Below, one piece after another: positions 20,532-31,087 of a stretch of DNA of 32,249 nt (positions within the stretch are counted from its first letter, which is position 1; each line of letters starts with the position of its first letter). The notes beneath the pieces were generated by a model, which made no database searches, was not told where the DNA came from, and worked only from the letters and a program-made list of their open reading frames with translations. The position numbers and the translations under genes are program-made. Origin of the DNA: Actinomortierella ambigua (Eukaryota; Mortierellomycota; Mortierellomycetes; Mortierellales; Mortierellaceae); assembly GCA_016098155.1 (NCBI GenBank), contig JAAAJB010000412.1, forward strand, positions 1-32,249, read 5' to 3'.

Positions 20532-22885
20532 TTGTGCAGATGCTGAGGGGCTCCTTTAAGACTGTGGCAGGGTGGGATACAGAGGGAGAGGAGTAGGGAG
20601 AGCAAAAAAAAAAGCTGGGTTGTGTCCAGGGACAGCAGATGTGATTTGTTGTAGTTGATGCGAAATGTGAGCTTGGTGTAGAGCGTGTCAGCCAATGAGC
20701 TCCTGGAAATGTCTCTTTCTCCTGCCTTCAAATGTGGGCGTGACTCTCCTTGAGCTTGCTGATGATCCCTGATTGGTAGCTAGTCTGCAGTCTGCCTCTG
20801 TGGTGTTGGGGGAGCCCTGAGAAAAGTAGATAGACAGAGAGAAAACGACCTCGTCGACAGGGTGAAGTAGATGGAATCGAATCGAATCAACTCAATGCAG
20901 TCTTTTTAGTTGTTGGAGGGGGGCCAAAATTAGACAGCCCCTCGAGGCACGAAATTTATTTCTACTTTGTGGCCGTCTGGTAGAGTAAAATGGTGGGACA
21001 GCTATCATATATGAACATCCAACCGCTTTAAATCGAAGGCTCTGCAAAAACTGAGGCACTGGATAGTTGGTGAGCCAAAGAGACAAACACAGCCGTACAA
21101 CTCCATTGATGCTTTTAGACCATGAAAACAGCGATCGCAGCCACGCCAACCCAACAGTGAAGACAACCGCAGCTGAATGCAGACTTTGTTCACCGTAGCC
21201 ATCGCCATCCAGGAGGATCACAACCGCATCGATTGCAGCGCCACCGCAGGCATAGAGGGGGTTAGCCTCGCTCACGGAGAGGTCAGACATCGTGAGAAGC
21301 AGTCCCGCACCCGGGCAACCAGCAGGACAGCGACAGCAGGAGCACTGTCAGCAGCAGAGGACAGCTGTCGCTGGCGACAGATTGCCAAAATTAAGGAGAG
21401 ATTTTGTCGAGTTTCGTGGGGAGACGTGGAGACGGCCTTCTCGAGTCGTCCTTGACGATCTTCTGGTTCACATCGTGAGTCTACCGTGCGAATCCAGCCC
21501 CTCTCTCGTTTGTGATCGTTGGCGTCCAAGGGGTACTTGAGCGAGGGAAACCCTGGTGGACCGGGGCAGAGGGAGAAACACTCACCAGAAAAGGGGTTTG
21601 TCATGAAGTGCAATCTGCCTCGGAACTTAGGTTTGCCAGGGGAACATGAACTCGTTCATCAAACTGCTTATTCAATAAGTTTGTGTGTGTGTGTGTGTTT
21701 TTTTTCAGACCTAGAACTCGTGTAGACCCTGACAGCCCAACTCCTAATGCTTTTTGGGGGTGCAACTCTACATCGCGAATTGTTTCTGATCTGATGCTGT
21801 ATATCCACCTAGAGTTTTCCGTTACGCGTTGAGTAAAATTCAGCCCTTCACTGTCGCCAAATGCCATCCCGAGATATTCATTCTATCTGCGCCCGAGTCT
21901 GAGAGCATCGCAGCCACTACTGTGCGGCTCACCTCCTGGCTCAAGATGAATGCCCCAAAGTTATGTTTTTTTTCTTTCTTTTTTTTTTAGGATCTATAGT
22001 CATCGCTACCTGCGGGCACCTTGTGCGAGATGCAGACAGAAGCGATTAGGTCGGCCTCAGTCTCACTCAACATGCTTGCCCGAAAACCCAGGGACCCACA
22101 AGAGGCAAGGATTGGTGATAATAGTGTCGGGATGCTTTTGCGTTCCTTTTCAGCTCCTCGAGCTGGTGCTCTAATGCCTGAGAGTACAAGTATGGGGCTA
22201 GCGAGATAGCAGTGGAGGTAGACTGAGGGAAGAGCCAAATGGAGATGAGGCTCATGTTGGGGTTGTTGCATGAGAGGATGAGAGGATGAGAGGATGAGAG
22301 GATGAGAGGATGAGAGGATGAGGTGCAGGTTTGTGCAGGCAGAATAAAATCCGCGAGGACCAGCTCTGATTTGAGTTCTCTCATGTTTGTTCATGTATGT
22401 AGCTTTGGCTTAGGCGAACCAAGGGCGAGGAACAACACTCCCCAAAAAGGGGGGGTGGGGAGGGAGGGGGGAAGGGAGGAAGGGAGAGGACAACAACACA
22501 TCCACTTCAATGGTGCTCATCCCTTTTTTTTTATTCTCTTTTTCTCTCTCTCTGACCTTTCTCCAAAAGGGCAGCCTTCTTGGCTACCTGTCCAATGGTT
22601 ACTCGCCCTTTTTTGGTTTCCTCTTTCATCTGGCTTTTCTTTCCCTTTCATCCTTACTCTCGCTCTTTCTTTCCACCTTTCTTTTTTTGTTGCTTTCACT
22701 CCTCACTCTCACACACAACAACACACACTCTCTTCTCTCTCGCTCTCTCTCCTCTCCTCTCGCATCATCATCTTTTCACTCTACTTTTCATCCTCCCCAT
22801 CCTCCTCCTCCTTCTCCCTTCTGCCCCGCCTTTTCCTCCCCTCTCCACTCTATATTTTGTTGGGCCTATTTTGCCAGCCTTCATC
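20532..22885. other. intergenic region between PRKRIP1 and HMMR (divergent)
   Basis: About 2.35 kb. Several open frames on both strands (for example minus 20892-21613) were read and show no recognisable motif, codon pattern or splice structure, so none is called. Visible items: a perfect CTGTCGC/GCGACAG inverted repeat (21365-21380), a GT run near 21680-21697, an 8-bp tandem repeat (22272-22319), and a long CT-rich leader before HMMR with TATATTT-like sequence about 35 nt upstream of the ATG. Confidence 0.5.
22272..22319. repeat. six tandem copies of GAGAGGAT
   Basis: Six perfect 8-bp units. On the minus strand they read as repeating Leu-Ile-Leu-Ser-Ser-Ser-His-Pro, which explains open frames there. 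Confidence 0.95.
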
Positions 22886-25800
22886 ATGTTCTCGCGTAGC
22901 GAACGATTTGTTGAAAAGGTATGCGGCCCATCCGCACAAAACCCTACCCTGCGCCACCTCCCCTTCCCCCTACCTACTGTGCAACCGCAACCGCAACCAC
23001 AACCATCCCATCCCCACCCCCTTCCCCCTACATACATACATACACACACACCACACACACACTCACTTGCATGAAAAAAAAGTCGTTCCAATGAGAGAAG
23101 ATTGACTATTAACAACCGCTCACCTTCACCTCTGTTCAGTTAAACTCCACACCAGGTCCTGGCCATTATGATGTCAAACTTCAGGACGACGATCCCTACA
23201 AGCGTTTTGGATTCCTGGCCAAAACAAAGCGTTTCCACGCAGAACAAGCCGAGCTCCAAGGCGGTGCCAACAACAGTCCATACAACCGTGTGGCACTCTC
23301 TGTATCGTTACCCTCGCTGGGGATGACCCACAGCAACATGAGCAGTAGCAGCTGCCCATACGGAGTGCCCAATACTCCAGATTCGCTTATTTCGCGTGAT
23401 AGTCCCACCACGGGGGGTTCAACGACTCCTGAAAGCATCAGCCTAGCCTCTGGCGGTGGTGGTACTGGTGTGCTGAATGGCGGTGTTGGACCTGGTACAA
23501 GTCCGAATTCAAGGCCATTTGCACTTGGTGGTATCGGTGGACGTCGATTAAGTTCAACATCGTCCAACAGCACCCCATGGTCCTCTCGAGCATCCAGAAG
23601 TTCAGAATCACTAGGCACGACGATGAGAGCCGAAGAGCGGCTCAAGAAAGAGGTAAGAATACTTGTCTCTCCACCTGATCCCTTTTAGACCAAGTACAAA
23701 TTGAAGAAGGAAGGAAAAAAAGGAAAGATGAGCTCATTATTTTTGATTCTTTCTCTCTGTCTGTCTCTATATCTCTATGTGTATGTGTGTGTGTGTGTGT
23801 CATTCTCTCTATCTCTTCTGTACTGAACATGAATAGTTGACAGAGATGGCCGAGCGACTAGAAAGGGCGCGGGCAGTACATCAAAAGGAGCTGGACGGGA
23901 TGATCGAGAAGCAAAAGAAGATTGAGGCCCTGTATCAAAAAACGCTCAAGGAGAAGACAACGCTTCAGGCCCAACTAGTAACCAAGGATTCAGAGTTAGG
24001 TAAGGAGAGGGGGATAAATTGCATTTGGAGAGACCCGTTGTTACTGCCCTCGATGGCTTCTTGGCCGTTCTTCTCCCCGTCCTCCTCGTCTTCTTGGTCT
24101 TTCCAAGCCCCTGGGCTGAGGGCCCCGAGCAGTGAAAACGAGGAAGAACAGGCGAGGAGGACGAGGACGAGGAAGACTTGGACGACGACAACGAGGAAGA
24201 AAGGGATCCCGTGGTCGTCGCTTCTCTCCTTTTCCCCTCAAATCCAGCCCCATTCCCAAACATCTAACGCGACCCATCGAACTATCGTCTCTCTTGTCAT
24301 TCCCCCTTTCCCCAAACACCCCTTTCTCTGTCCGCTCTGTCTCCTGCCTTTTCTTACTTTCAATTCCTTTCTCTGTATAGCCGACCTGGATGCAAAACAT
24401 TCCAACCTCAAGTCAAGGGTGAGTTGATCGCACCCGAGAGTGCCTGCTTTTGCTTGCCACCAATAGGGGAGGGGGGAGGAAGGAGGTTTTTTTGGGGGGG
24501 GGGAAGGTGATGCACGTTCTGCAGGAGCAATTAACCTAAAATGCCAGCTGCGAGCCAACACAAAAACTGTTTTGGGACAAGCGAAAGAGAAAGACAAATG
24601 TGTGACAAGGGGACTTGTCATTCGTCTCTAGTATCATAACCGCCCATGAGCTCATGCAGGAACAAAGTTTACATATATTGGGTTCATAACCATGCAACCA
24701 GAAATACTGTTCTATTTTATTTTCCTCACTAATCTTTTTTCCACTCTCTTCATCTCTCTCATTCTCTATCTCCACAAAAAAAAAATAACCTTATAGCTCG
24801 ACAAGGCTGAGAAGACCACCAACGCAGTCGCAGACAAAGCCCAAAAAACGGCCCACCTTCAAAAACGGGTCGACGAGCTCGATAGAGCCAACAACCGCCT
24901 GAAGCAAGCCCTACAAGAACAACAACAACAGGCTGACAAGCTATCTCAACAGCTGGAGGCTGAACGGCGGCGCTGGCACGAGACTTCACAAGATCATGCT
25001 GCTCAAGTGGCACAACTCGAGACAAAAATCACCCAGTTTGGTCTGTCCGAGACCGAGCTCGGTCAGATGGTCCGTGAGCTCCAAGAATGCCTGGCTGCCC
25101 ACCGGGAGAAGATTGCTACCCTCGAGCAAAGCTTAGAAGAGAGTGAGACAGAGGCCCGCCGCCAACGCGAGCAGCTGATCAAGGACCATCAACAACACTG
25201 TGAAGAACTCGAGAGACAACATAAGACGGCCTTGGAAGCCCTGGAACAGGAGCATCAGTCAGCCATCGAAACCCTCGAGCGAGACCATGCGGCTACCTTG
25301 GCCACCCACGCGACAGACATGGACCAGCAGCGCCAAGTCAACCACCGGCTACGGCAAGAGCTGACCGAGGCAACAACGCGTGAGCAAGACCTGCATGCCA
25401 CCCAGGAGCGGCTCCAAGAGGAACTAGACGAGGTACGGCGGCATTACAACGAACAGGCCGACAAGTCGGCTCAGGATCGGATACAATATACCAGGGACCG
25501 CCACAACTTTGAGTCGTCCGCAGGTAAACTCATGAACGAGCTCGCCCAGAACCGGGACGAGTTGGTCAAAGTCCAGAACGAACGGTCAGCCCTTGAACTT
25601 CAGCTCCAACAACGCGACAAAACGATCTCCGAGCTCGAGACCCAAGTCACGACCTTGCGGACGCGCGAGCATGGACTGGTCGCTGAGGCCGAACAGCACA
25701 AAGAACAGTACGCGACCTTGCAAGCCGATTTCGAGACCTTGCAGAAAGAGGCCGATGAGCGTGGGGAGACGGCCAAGGCACAGGCACACGAGATCGAGAC

Positions 25801-27904
25801 TCTCCTGCTGTCGAATGCAGAGCTGAAACGCACTCTTGAACAACGGCAAGAGGAAAAGCTACAACATGAGGCCGAGTGGCAGGCGAAGATTGAACAAGCC
25901 CAACAGGACATCGTCCCGGTACGGACCAGCCTTGACGCTGCCCGAGCAGAGGTGGATTCACTGCAGACACATCTTGCGGGACAGAGCACAGAATTTATGG
26001 CGCTGAAGGGGGCGATCCAGGAGATCCATAGAGTGGCAAAGATGGCGGATGAGCGCGACACCGAGATGGGATGGAAGGAACAGGTTGCCGAGATCATTGA
26101 TATTCTGCGTCAGCTACAATCAGAGCGACGGATCTTTGACCAGACATTGTTGGAGATCCAAATGAAGCACGAGGTGCTCGCCGCGACGTACCAACAACTG
26201 CAACAGATACTTGAGGCCAAGCAAGAGCTCCTTGATATGACACAGCGGGAGCATGAAGAGGAGCAACGCAAGCGGCAGTCGATCTTTGGCCACGAATATG
26301 CACAGCTGCTCAAGAAGATGGAGATGCTGGAGGATGAGATTCGCAAGCTGCGTGGACAGGTCGATTTCCTTGAGGCTGAAAACATTGGCAAGGTCGCGAT
26401 CGTCAAGGCACTGCAGGACGAGTACGACTACCAGGAGAAGATCATCCGCGATCTTTCCCAGGCTGACGATGCTACTGGCGAAATCTCAAGACTCGAGGAA
26501 GAGTTGCGCGCGCTGACCAATCATACCCGGGAGATGGACGAGTGGGTCAAGGCCGTCAAGGCCGATGCTGAAAAGTATCGCGAGGCCTACCTCAAGGCAG
26601 ATGTTGCTCGCGAGCAGACACTTCTGGACATGGGAAGGTAAGATTTGTTCTCCATCTTCTTTTTTGTGTGTGCGCTGATATTTCTGGATCAATTGGCTTT
26701 TGGATACCTGGCTCATATTCATCCTATCCTGTCCCATACCATATAGACTTCACGAGCAGATTGCGGATTTGGAGAGCAGCAAGCAGACCTTGGAGATGCA
26801 TGTTCAGAGTGATGTTAGTCTTCTCCTTCGAAAGCATCAGCTGTCTCCCGAAGAGATTTCGAGACTGGCCAAGGTTAGCAATGACCCCAACCAACAGCAG
26901 AACCTCAAGCAGAAGGTAACTAATTCTCCGCCGAGAGGGGTGTTGCTAGATGAATAAGTATGCGGAGGAAAAAAAAAGAGGAAAGATTCTGACCCTGATT
27001 TTCAAAAACTTTATAGATTAAGCAAGTAGCTCAACTTAAGGAGGAGAATGTCGATCTGAAGAAGAAGCAAATCTCCTTGGCCAACCATCGCGATCAGCTC
27101 CGACTCAAGTGCCTGCGAATTGAGCGAGAGCTGGAGACACTCAAGGATGCCACAGCCGGAATCCCACCGACGACGATTGCTCAGATGGTCAAGCGACGCC
27201 AACAAAAGCTAGACGAGCACCGCAACCAGACTCAACAGAAACAAGCGCAGGACAAGCATAATCGGTGTGTTTCTCCTTCCACCTCTTCAATCGTCTCTTC
27301 ACTCAGTATTCCCTCCTCGTACTCCACCACACCATGTCAGCTCCAGTTCCAACAACGTCCTCGCTCTATGTCCAATTCAACCGTGCGGTCTTGGAGCAGC
27401 GAGAGGAAGGCAAGATCTGACAGCGTGAGCAGTGGTAGTACCGTCACAGCAGCACCAGCCGTGCCCCCACTACCATCAACACTCCCTCCCCTTCCCACGG
27501 GACAACCCACAACGTCGGCCGCCACGGCGACGACACCGACCACGGCAACAACGACCACGACCACGACCACGACCATCACCGCGACCACGACAACCATGAC
27601 CCTCCCAGTGCCAGTGCCTGCTACTACCACGGCGACTGTCACTACGAAAGCTGCTGGCCAGACGACACCAAAGACGATAACAAGGGCTAGCTCTCCTGCG
27701 CTGACAAAGGCAAGGAGCCCCAGCAAAGACTCAAGGAAGCCCATGTCGACCTCATTGTCGAGCACAGGCGGTATCTCACTACCTTCACCAACGCCCCCAT
27801 GTCCCAAGGCGGCTGCATTGTCGGCGTCGACGACCATTTCAGGGCCTCCCAAAGCGATTGTTCGATCTCGAGCAGCACGATCATACCTTTCAGGTGGCAA
27901 ATAA
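22886..27904 (+). CDS. HMMR: HMMR/RHAMM-like coiled-coil protein
   Basis: Long coiled-coil protein, 1214 aa, related to hyaluronan-mediated motility receptor (RHAMM), a spindle/centrosome and microtubule protein in animals. Exons: 22886-22918, 23140-23652, 23837-23999, 24381-24418 (38 nt), 24797-26637, 26747-26915 and 27017-27904. The N-terminus has RF plus STPGPGHYDVKLQDDD and FLAKTKRF, matching the HMMR N-terminal PG-type motif. A Ser/Gly-rich linker runs to about 170, then near-continuous Glu/Gln/Leu heptads about 178-1000. The HMMR C-terminal signature is clear: GHEYAQLLKKMEMLEDEIRK (747 onwards) and NLKQKIKQVAQLKEENVDLK at the exon 6/7 border. The last 200 residues are Ser/Thr/Pro-rich with a Thr run. 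The final codons, stop TAA and AATAAA lie in a dispersed repeat, so the C-terminus may not be ancestral. An intron inside exon 7 cannot be excluded. Confidence 0.88.
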
Positions 27905-28025
27905 ACGAACTATTATATAAATATGATGTTCACTCCCCTCTTTGCTATGTAATTGGTTCCAACTCCAGACACACATTGCAAAGAATATTCACCCCCTGAA
28001 ACTTTTTTCATGCACAATGCCAAGA
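27882..28025 (+). repeat. dispersed repeat family 1, copy 1 (MITE-like)
   Basis: Shares CATACCTTTCAGGTGGCAAA and the following ATAAACGAA, then TTTGCTATG, CTCCAGAC, AAGAATATT, CCTGAAACTTTTTT and CAATGCCAAGA, in the same order with 30834-30964. Inner short inverted ends: TTTCAGGTGG (27888-27897) and CCCCCTGAAA (27992-28001). The left end overlaps the last codons of HMMR. Confidence 0.8.
27900..27905 (+). terminator. poly(A) hexamer AATAAA overlapping the HMMR stop codon
   Basis: AATAAA overlaps stop TAA (27902-27904) and comes from the dispersed repeat; the second repeat copy has the same hexamer. Whether it is used is unknown. Confidence 0.35.
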
Positions 28026-28115
28026 AGTTCATTGTACCTCGTGTCTTTTCGCGTTCACGCTCAAAAGGAAAAAGGGGGGGAGGGGGGCAATGCGTCCCCA
28101 CACCCTGATCATTCA

Positions 28116-28652
28116 CTAGACCCTTTTCTTTCTTGCACCAATCGAGAAAATCCCGCACTCGTATAAATAGTTAACAGAAAAAAAAAACGCTTCACAGCTC
28201 CTTAAGACCTTCTCCTCATCCTCATAGACCGCCTCCACTCCATGCAAAGGCAACACCACGGGAGTCTCTTTGAGGGCTCCCCCAAGCAGACCAGTAACCC
28301 CCCCCTCCCACACATACGATCGAAGTCTGCCTCCCTTCAGCTCGCCATCAGCAAGCCCTATAAACATCGCTCCGAACGTGAGGATGCCGCGCTGCATTGC
28401 CATCGCGGGGCAGGGTCGTTTGACTTGGGGGTTCTCGAGGTCCCCCATTTTAAGCGATGCTGCACTGTTGTGGATGATGTAGGGTTTTCTGGTCATCCTC
28501 ACGTTTGGACCTGTGTTTGTTGGGTTGCATCTGCTGATGTTTGAAGGAGAGGCGCGAGGGGTGTGTGCGTGAAGTAACGAAAAACTGGCCTCGGCCCTCA
28601 GGTATTGATTTTTCCCATATATCTTTTTGTTCTTTTTCTTTTCATCACACAC
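28116..28652 (-). CDS. unrecognised 178-aa ORF
   Basis: Not recognised. The minus-strand frame is open for 178 codons. Its middle (from the third Met, MTRKPYI, to EDEEKVLRS) reads like protein: a Gly/Ala/Leu-rich, partly hydrophobic stretch (GILTFGAMFIGLADG) and a second one (GGVTGLLGGALKETPVVLPL), possibly membrane-associated. The first 50 residues and the Phe-rich end look less genuine. The DNA also contains an inverted repeat (28372-28388 and 28491-28508). It lies between a dispersed repeat and a helicase relic, so it may be a small gene, a gene fragment or chance. Confidence 0.3.
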   Translation of the reverse strand: MCDEKKKNKKIYGKNQYLRAEASFSLLHAHTPRASPSNISRCNPTNTGPNVRMTRKPYIIHNSAASLKMGDLENPQVKRPCPAMAMQRGILTFGAMFIGLADGELKGGRLRSYVWEGGVTGLLGGALKETPVVLPLHGVEAVYEDEEKVLRSCEAFFFSVNYLYECGIFSIGARKKRV

Positions 28653-28676
28653 GTAAATATTCCAAATGGTACGCAG

Positions 28677-29171
28677 TCAGCTTAATAAATAAGAATAAAG
28701 ACCTAGAGAACACTTTATTCTTTCATTTTGTCCTTTTTCAAGGTTGTGATGAGCGTGGGACACGGCAGCAAAGGCACATGATATGAAGCGAGAAGTAGAT
28801 ATGGGCTGTACCAATTTATTCAGAATCACGGAATGATATGCAACATTTTTATGAACGTGCCCTGGATGCGGCCATGGCGATGATCGCCAACTAAAGGAAT
28901 GGTTGGAACATCGTGAAAGAACAACGTAAAGCCGGCCGTGGGAGAAGTCAGGGTAAGGTTTATGGTCATAGCGGGCTAGGTAGGAAGCTGAAAATCCTCC
29001 CATCACTGCTGGATGATGGCATGTAGCCGAATAGGGCACGGAGTTCTGAGGTGGTGGCGGGGGTGGTAAGGTGAAGGCTACCTGTATCGCGTTGTCCTGC
29101 GATTTGTCGGCTATGATATGCCTTGGTCCATTGCAGAGACCAAAGAAATAAGCAAAAAAGGCTAATATCAT
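28677..29171 (-). pseudogene. decayed PIF1-like helicase C-terminus
   Basis: On the minus strand the frame contains, in the expected order, three marks of PIF1-family or Helitron helicases: GLCNGPRHII (around 29140), FSHGRLYVVLSR (about 28912-28950; family pattern FSHGQLYVALSR), and HKNVAYHSVI (around 28840; family pattern KNVVY). The stretch between the first two is too short and contains a Pro run in place of the helicase core segment, and no Walker motif was found upstream. This is therefore a 3'-end relic, probably from a mobile element or an expanded PIF1 family. Confidence 0.55.
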
Positions 29172-29410
29172 ACCCTGGCAGTTGTCAAAGGACCTAGTGC
29201 ATGCAACAGTAAGGGTAACTGGAGCTTGTTCTCAGGGACTTCAGACGTTCTTAGGGCCTTCGGTATATAAACTACCTCATAGGGAATGTCCATTGAGAAG
29301 ACTTAATATCGTCGATCTAGAGTGAAGGAAAGATCAAAGGTGGCGGTTAGAGCATGATATCTAGCCGAAACGAAGGATCTCAGGTCAAAGAGGTGTCATA
29401 ATATACCTTG
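29172..29410. other. spacer between helicase and nuclease-like relics
   Basis: No intact gene. A short minus-strand frame beginning at ATG 29290-29292 (MDIPYEVVYIPKALRTSEVP and about 20 further codons) looks protein-like but is quickly closed; it may belong to one of the flanking relics. Confidence 0.35.
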
Positions 29411-30090
29411 GACAAGCATCCCTAGAATGGCAGGGTCTTCTACACCTGCGTCAAGTAGACAGTCCGGATCAGCATCTGGAGACTTGACTTGAAGCACAGC
29501 AAAAGGGATGCCATCCCTCTAGGCGAAGAAATCGGGATAGAGTCGCTCTTCGTAGTCTGTCGGCACTGACAACGGATCAATGGTCCTTTGAATACAAATG
29601 AAAATTATATGAGACATTCAGACTAAGAGTGATCAACGACGACATTTGAATCAACCATCACGAAACACATACCAGTGTTCCTGTAAGTCAAGCTGCACAA
29701 AAGTACCAGTAATGGGGCTTCACTGACTGTTCTATGTAGGTGTTCTCGTTGATAGCAAGTTCCATGCCCAGTCCCCGGTCCTCGGCAACTATTGGATAGC
29801 TTTTGTTGAGGTCCAACCTATGCGATTTAAGGTCTAGCAGGATGGCGGCGTGAATGCGAACGGATTTTTGTTGCATATCTCCGGTATGGATGACTTGCAG
29901 TCGTCACTATCTGCAATGCTTTCAAATAATAACGACCACCGGTGCTGTGGCCGACGGATAGTGTTGTTATTTGGTGTTTTCGGGTGATGAAATCCACGTG
30001 CTTTTTCTTGTCTGTAGCATCTGCTTCGCCGGGGAGAGCTGCCCGGGAGGGGGTTGATGAAGACTGCGACTTGGGGGGAACTGGTGACAT
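29411..30090 (-). pseudogene. decayed gene with PD-(D/E)XK-like motif
   Basis: Protein-like pieces on the minus strand lie in successive frames: one ending near 29870 (RKHQITTLSVGHSTGGRYY), one at 29876-29688 (VRIHAAILLDLKSHRLDLNK), a short one reading FVQLDLQEHW, then after a probable intron (donor GTATGTG) a frame at 29584-29411. That last piece reads YPDFFA, TAG (29519-29521), RDGIPFAVLQVKSPDADPD. PD, then about 13 residues to QVK, fits the spacing of a PD-(D/E)XK nuclease site with Gln at the acidic position. At least one stop and two frame changes show decay. The family is unknown to me; the nuclease assignment is inference. Confidence 0.4.
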
Positions 30091-30325
30091 CCAAGGATAG
30101 GGTTTGGGGATATCCTACGGGGGTTTCTAGAGGGGAAGAAACGTAAGAGCACGAAAGTGTCATAACGAAAGTTGGACAGTTGAGGCTAATAGGCTAGGGT
30201 CTTCATATTATTGGCTCGGCCTTGTATTTATCAGTACATGGAGGTAGATGCATGGCTCATAGCATGATTGTGCATGATGCGGCGATACCTTGGCAAATAG
30301 CACATTGCTTAGGGCACTCCAATGC
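30091..30325. other. short intergenic stretch
   Basis: No gene recognised. It separates the nuclease-like relic from dispersed repeat family 2. Confidence 0.4.
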
Positions 30326-30556
30326 ATATTTTTCCAGGCACAGCCTGCTGCTTTTGCAGAGAATGTTCCATAAGAGCCCTATGATGCCAATGCTCAGCTG
30401 TTTAGCTACCTTCAAGGGAAGTCGAAGCGGAGCGTGATGGAGAGAGGTGGACAGGTAGAAAAAATGGCGACAGTTTCAGATCCGTGAAGACGGCAGTAGC
30501 CATGACAGACCGCTCAGGGCACCATTTGAACCCAGGCAAGCAGCTAATAGGGCTGG
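30326..30556 (-). repeat. dispersed repeat family 2, copy A (SINE-like?)
   Basis: About 230 bp clearly similar to 31898-32117 (shared blocks include CAGGCACAGCCTGCTG, AATGCTCAGCTGTTTAGC, TTCAAGGGAA, GAGAGAGGTGGA, GACGGCAGTAGCCA and CATTTGAACCCAG). On the minus strand both copies keep GGGTTCAAATG, which resembles a pol III B box, hence the minus-strand assignment. Confidence 0.75.
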
Positions 30557-31087
30557 GGTTTTCAAAGGGTCAAGTGCAAGCGTTGGCGCAGAAAAGGGAG
30601 GAGGGACACCCTGGGTGCGTGCATAACTCGGATTCAGGGCCCCTTCTTTGTTTCGTAGTATCTCGATGTGCGTCACGTTGGCGCACTTTTGTGGCGAGGC
30701 TAAGCCGGCCGAGAAACATTCACCCGCGCGACGTCCCAGGATCGCAGTCAATAACGCGTATTTTTTTCCGAATGCCATTCCCACGCTCTTGTAATCGCCC
30801 TTGCCTTTTCTTTATTTTTGTCTTCCTCCTCCGCATACCTTTCAGGTGGCAAATAAACGAATTATTAAAAACGGCGCTTTGCTATGACTCCAGACGCCAA
30901 AAGAATATTGACCGCCTGAAACTTTTTTTTTTTTTTTTTTTTTTGCATGCCCAATGCCAAGAGGCTGTCATGACTGGTCTGCGATCAAATTCTTAAACTA
31001 GGTTAAAGCTGTATGAGTATGGTAGGTTAATTTAAAATATGATCTATCAGGCAGAGCACCAAGGATTAGAAACGTACTCGTAGTTTC
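30557..31087. other. intergenic, contains repeat family 1 copy 2
   Basis: Apart from the repeat at 30834-30964 I see no gene. A plus-strand open frame (30484-30996) runs through both repeats and a poly-T tract and has no protein-like features. Confidence 0.5.
30834..30964 (+). repeat. dispersed repeat family 1, copy 2 (MITE-like)
   Basis: Second copy of the 27882-28025 repeat, same orientation, shorter in the middle and with a 24-T run (30923-30944 region) where copy 1 has six T. Inverted ends TTTCAGGTGG (30840-30849) and CCGCCTGAAA (30912-30921). Confidence 0.8.

Noticed and set aside
20892..21613. Overlapping open frames on both strands between PRKRIP1 and HMMR
   Set aside because: No conserved motif, no protein-like composition, and no consistent exon structure; probably chance in a GC-rich patch.
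22272..22319. CRISPR-like short repeats
   Set aside because: Units are 8 bp, directly contiguous and without spacers: a microsatellite in a eukaryotic genome.
30484..30996. Plus-strand 170-codon open frame
   Set aside because: It runs through two dispersed repeats and a poly-T tract read as poly-Phe.
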